NCBI RefSeq assembly: GCF_001039355.2
Contig: NW_019775225.1
Span: forward strand, 271,800 to 335,799
Length of the DNA: 64,000 nt
Direction of reading: 5' to 3'
DNA from: Lingula anatina
Taxonomy: Eukaryota; Brachiopoda; Lingulata; Lingulida; Lingulidae
Below the pieces are notes generated by a model. That model saw only the letters and a program-made list of their open reading frames with translations, was not told where the DNA came from and did no database searches. The position numbers and the translations under genes were made by a program. Positions 63,328-64,000 of the stretch are shown piece after piece. How positions within the stretch are numbered: the stretch's first letter is position 1; the number at the start of each line of letters is the position of its first letter.

Positions 63328-63335
63328 CGTGGGAA
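63328..63335 (+). promoter_or_regulatory. Su(H)/CSL site, NRARP distal
   Basis: CGTGGGAA on the plus strand (context AGCGTGGGAAATA), a strong consensus match about 670 bases upstream of the NRARP ATG. Confidence 0.6.
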
Positions 63336-64000
63336 ATATTTAGCCACGCCCCCTGCACCACGTGACTCCGCAAATAAGGTTATCCAATTACAGGTCGCGG
63401 CACACAGCGACGTCAACTCAACCGCTGACCACAAATTAGTAAGAGAAAGATACTGTTATCAGATCAAGATGTTAGCTGGGAAAGTAGACTGAAGAATGAA
63501 AGGAAAAAAATCAGTTTTCTTGTACGGCGTGGCATTTTTGGGCAACTCTCTTGATAATCTGCAATGAAAAATAATGATACTTATCCGAAAGTAGTTTAAG
63601 CCTATTCCGACTTGTCGTTTTGACTAATCAAATACCCAAGTGACTATGTCCTTTGAAAGATCCCCGCTGGATCAGTCCTGTTTGCACAAACCAAGTATTT
63701 ATTTCTCTCCGATTGTGTTATTTATACCTGCACGTTGTATCAATATTTCGCCCCTTTCCTTTTTACGTTCGCACACTAGTCATCAAATATGTGTCTTCTC
63801 ACACATTTCATTCAAATTATAACATCTGTCCGAGATAACAGAGTTATCTGTTCATCAAAATTACTATCACCTACTGCGCCCTGCTGAGGGCCGACTGATC
63901 GCGTTAAAGGCTGATCAAATAATAGATAAAACAAACCTTATTTAGCCTATCCTAAAAGTAAACAAATAACTGAGAAGCCTATGAACAGCACAAATAATGC
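63336..64000. other. NRARP upstream flank to window end
   Basis: No coding gene recognised. Becomes AT-rich again after about 63440. Confidence 0.5.

Noticed and set aside
1-64000. CRISPR arrays, operons or prokaryotic mobile elements
   Set aside because: The tandem repeats here are minisatellites without spacer structure, and all genes are of eukaryotic intron type or metazoan families.

Overview
This is animal nuclear DNA: AT-rich and intron-rich, with GT-AG introns, microsatellites and miniature inverted-repeat elements. Gene content is a centromeric histone H3, mitochondrial sarcosine dehydrogenase, a Notch-regulated ankyrin protein (NRARP) and two tRNA-His genes. That fits a bilaterian invertebrate, perhaps a lophotrochozoan such as a mollusc or brachiopod. 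The phylum is an inference I cannot prove from the window.

Layout. (1) 139-1384, minus strand: first three coding exons of a cenH3/CENP-A gene; its last exon lies off the left edge. (2) 2824-45406, plus strand: one SARDH gene, divergent from cenH3. I resolved 19 coding exons plus one alternative exon (8a/8b). All phases match, giving 916 codons plus stop, essentially the length of vertebrate SARDH. (3) 45407-62331: about 17 kb of intergenic DNA holding two tRNA-His(GTG) genes about 0.5 kb apart, several MITE-like hairpins and simple repeats. (4) 62332-62655, minus strand: intronless NRARP, with three consensus Su(H)/CSL sites within 700 bp upstream.

The window is not a faithful linear chromosome. 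Single N bases at 5662, 10413 and 38188 each sit at the junction of sequence that is then repeated: 3444-5661 repeats as 5663-7880 (almost identical), about 6012-10412 repeats as 10414-14950 (diverged, with indels), and 34283-38187 repeats as 38189-42486 (diverged, with a transposon indel). These look like unmerged contig ends and uncollapsed haplotypes. The apparent tripling of SARDH exons 3-5 and doubling of exons 6-9 and 18 is therefore probably artefact. Using one copy of each gives an intact reading frame.

Biologically most interesting: (a) a real tandem pair of 99-nt, same-phase exons (8a/8b) separated by a 61-nt intron and covering the conserved GCGFNS segment at the end of the flavin domain, a strong candidate for mutually exclusive splicing; (b) a minisatellite in intron 11 built from the 3' end of exon 11 with its splice donor; (c) a polymorphic palindromic element with a TAA target duplication that is present on one haplotype only; (d) a duplicated 5' region of SARDH in which only the second copy carries the start codon.
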